From NCBI GenBank assembly GCA_029058705.1, contig JAIDXA010000138.1, forward strand, positions 1 to 8,072: DNA of 8,072 nt, in the 5' to 3' direction. The position numbers were made by a program, and so were the translations under genes. Below are positions 7,530 through 8,072 of this stretch, one piece after another. Under the pieces are notes generated by a model that was given only the letters and a program-made list of their open reading frames with translations, did no database searches and had not been told where the DNA came from. The DNA comes from Paramuribaculum sp. Lineage in GTDB: Bacteria; Bacteroidota; Bacteroidia; Bacteroidales; Muribaculaceae. The first letter of the stretch is position 1. Each line of letters opens with the position of its first letter.

Positions 7530-7598
7530 AGCTAAAATATGTGTTAATTTCGTTATCTATTGTTTGTTTCACTAAGCCGAGGAGTTTCAAATCACTCA

Positions 7599-7629
7599 CA
7601 AAATTAATCCATATTTGCCAAACGGCAAA
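7599..7629 (-). promoter_or_regulatory. glnS promoter (TTTG-N19-TAATTTTG)
   Basis: On the minus strand the -33 box TTTG (7629-7626) is followed after exactly 19 bp by TAATTTTG (7606-7599), a perfect TAnnTTTG -7 box of the Bacteroidota type. The spacing is in the usual 19-21 bp range. Transcription should start near 7592, giving a leader of about 60 nt to the glnS ATG at 7529. The next upstream feature on this strand is the terminator of the tRNA gene, so glnS needs its own promoter. Confidence 0.8.
7614..7629. promoter_or_regulatory. Inverted repeat over the glnS -33 box, possible operator
   Basis: TTTGCC (7614-7619) and GGCAAA (7624-7629) form a perfect 6-bp inverted repeat around AAAC. The outer end coincides with the -33 box and the rest lies in the spacer of the glnS promoter, a position where a bound dimeric repressor would block RNA polymerase. 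The regulator is unknown and a 6-bp half-site could be chance. Confidence 0.35.
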
Positions 7630-7675
7630 GCTAACGAAAAAAAATCTGCGCGCTCTATCCGAAACCCGGACTTGT

Positions 7676-7710
7676 ACAAAAAAAGAGACTCGCCTTTCAA
7701 CGAGCCTCTT
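7676..7710 (-). terminator. Intrinsic terminator of the initiator tRNA gene
   Basis: On the minus strand AAGAGGCTCG (7710-7701) pairs with CGAGTCTCTT (7692-7683) through ten pairs including one G-U, with an 8-base loop. The T-run that follows spans 7684-7678, with its first two bases inside the stem. It begins six bases after the tRNA 3' end, so the tRNA is a single-gene transcript insulated from glnS. Confidence 0.88.
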
Positions 7711-7716
7711 CCTTAG

Positions 7717-7788
<72 letters not shown>

Positions 7789-7807
7789 TTGTTGCGTTTT
7801 ACGAGTG

Positions 7808-7838
7808 CAAAATTAGGCGTTTATTTTTATCCGACAAA
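7808..7838 (-). promoter_or_regulatory. Initiator tRNA promoter (TTTG-N19-TAATTTTG)
   Basis: On the minus strand TTTG (7838-7835) is followed after 19 bp by TAATTTTG (7815-7808). This is the same -33 box, spacer length and -7 box as the glnS promoter. Transcription would start near 7802, about 14 nt before the mature tRNA 5' end at 7788. Confidence 0.82.
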
Positions 7839-7846
7839 ATATTTTG
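7835..7846. repeat. 12-bp palindrome at the tRNA -33 box
   Basis: CAAAATATTTTG is a perfect palindrome whose left end is the -33 box of the tRNA promoter. It is AT-rich, so chance is plausible, but like the inverted repeat at glnS it overlaps a -33 element. Its right end gives a TTTG on the plus strand, with no matching -7 box at the correct distance. Confidence 0.5.
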
Positions 7847-7880
7847 GGGATTATTTTGTGTTAAATAATGTTTCTCTACT

Positions 7881-7928
7881 AATTTACAACCTTTTATCAA
7901 CCAAAAAGCCAATTTACAACCATTTTAT
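7881..7928 (+). repeat. Direct repeat with 30-bp period upstream of the right-hand promoter
   Basis: AATTTACAACCTTTTAT (7881-7897) recurs as AATTTACAACCATTTTAT (7911-7928), identical but for one inserted A. The starts are exactly 30 bp apart, close to three helical turns, so both would face the same side of the DNA. The second copy runs into the -33 region of the plus-strand promoter at 7927-7959. This is the layout of a tandem activator site, though no regulator can be named. Confidence 0.6.
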
Positions 7929-7959
7929 TGTCGCTTTTCACCGGAATTTCGTACTTTTG
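7927..7959 (+). promoter_or_regulatory. Promoter for the right-edge gene
   Basis: ATTG (7927-7930, one mismatch to TTTG) is followed after 21 bp by TACTTTTG (7952-7959), a perfect Bacteroidota -7 box. Transcription would begin near 7966, leaving an A-rich leader of about 45 nt before the ATG at 8011. It is divergent from the initiator tRNA promoter. Confidence 0.72.
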
Positions 7960-7987
7960 TAGAAATAAATATCAAAAAAAACGATTA

Positions 7988-8014
7988 ATGACAATCAACC
8001 TGAAACAAAAATGA
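7988..8014 (+). CDS. Possible 8-codon upstream reading frame
   Basis: ATG at 7988 opens a short frame encoding MTINLKQK, whose TGA stop overlaps the ATG at 8011 as ATGA. It lies within the predicted leader of the right-edge gene. It may be a leader peptide coupled to that gene or simple chance in AT-rich sequence; the small size prevents any test by composition. Confidence 0.2.
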   Translation: MTINLKQK

Positions 8015-8072
8015 GAATTAGCGCTGCCATCATGACAACTATCGCCGCGTCATTGATCTCCGACGCCTCAGG
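8011..8072 (+). CDS. Start of an unidentified gene, possibly exported product (3' end outside window)
   Basis: Twenty codons are visible from the ATG at 8011, reading MRISAAIMTTIAASLISDAS before the edge. One arginine followed by a stretch of small and hydrophobic residues resembles the start of a signal peptide, but the sequence is too short to be sure and no family can be named. A second in-frame ATG at 8032 is possible. A good promoter (7927-7959) and a direct repeat lie upstream on the same strand, which supports a real gene beginning here. Confidence 0.6.
   Translation, partial: MRISAAIMTTIAASLISDAS

Noticed and set aside
6798..7535. 245-codon open frame on the plus strand opposite glnS
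   Set aside because: It lies wholly antisense to a confident glnS, has no recognisable domain and no promoter, and its composition (Cys, His and Arg rich) is that of a shadow frame.
7835..7873. Second plus-strand promoter using the TTTG end of the palindrome
   Set aside because: At 19-21 bp downstream there is no TAnnTTTG; the nearest sequence (TAATGTTT) does not fit the -7 box.
7881..7928. Direct repeat read as a LytTR-type regulator site
   Set aside because: LytTR sites usually repeat at about 21-22 bp with a different half-site; the 30-bp period here does not fit.

Overview
The window looks like chromosomal core sequence from a member of the Bacteroidota, probably Bacteroidales. Three things point there. 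Several promoters match the characteristic Bacteroidota form, with a -7 box TAnnTTTG and, in three cases, an upstream TTTG-like box 19-21 bp away. No gene has a clear Shine-Dalgarno sequence. LpxD and LpxC are adjacent in the order usual for that phylum. The family within Bacteroidales cannot be decided from this stretch.

Layout, left to right. Positions 1-2863 hold three minus-strand genes. Read in the direction of transcription they are a CvfB/YitL-type S1-domain RNA-binding protein (2030-2863), lpxD (946-1971) and lpxC (1-916, running off the left edge). LpxD and LpxC are lipid A biosynthesis enzymes. A compact divergent promoter region (2864-3025) separates this block from two plus-strand genes: rsmG (16S rRNA m7G methyltransferase) and a translationally coupled metallo-beta-lactamase-fold hydrolase that overlaps it by ATGA. 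That pair converges on a minus-strand TPR protein gene (4321-5754), with a hairpin carrying a C8 loop in between. Upstream of the TPR gene on the same strand is glnS (5826-7529), with a long imperfect hairpin in the 71-bp gap. Upstream of glnS come a well-formed promoter, an intrinsic terminator, and a tRNA with anticodon CAU that has the hallmarks of the initiator (fMet) species and its own promoter. The right edge (about 7840-8072) holds a plus-strand promoter preceded by a 30-bp-period direct repeat, and then the first 20 codons of an unidentified gene.

The genes serve outer-membrane lipid A synthesis (lpxD, lpxC) and translation (rsmG, glnS, initiator tRNA, perhaps the S1 protein). The MBL hydrolase and the TPR protein are of uncertain role. 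I see no mobile element, CRISPR array, toxin-antitoxin pair or defence system. No convincing new system is present; the points worth a second look are regulatory structures between genes.
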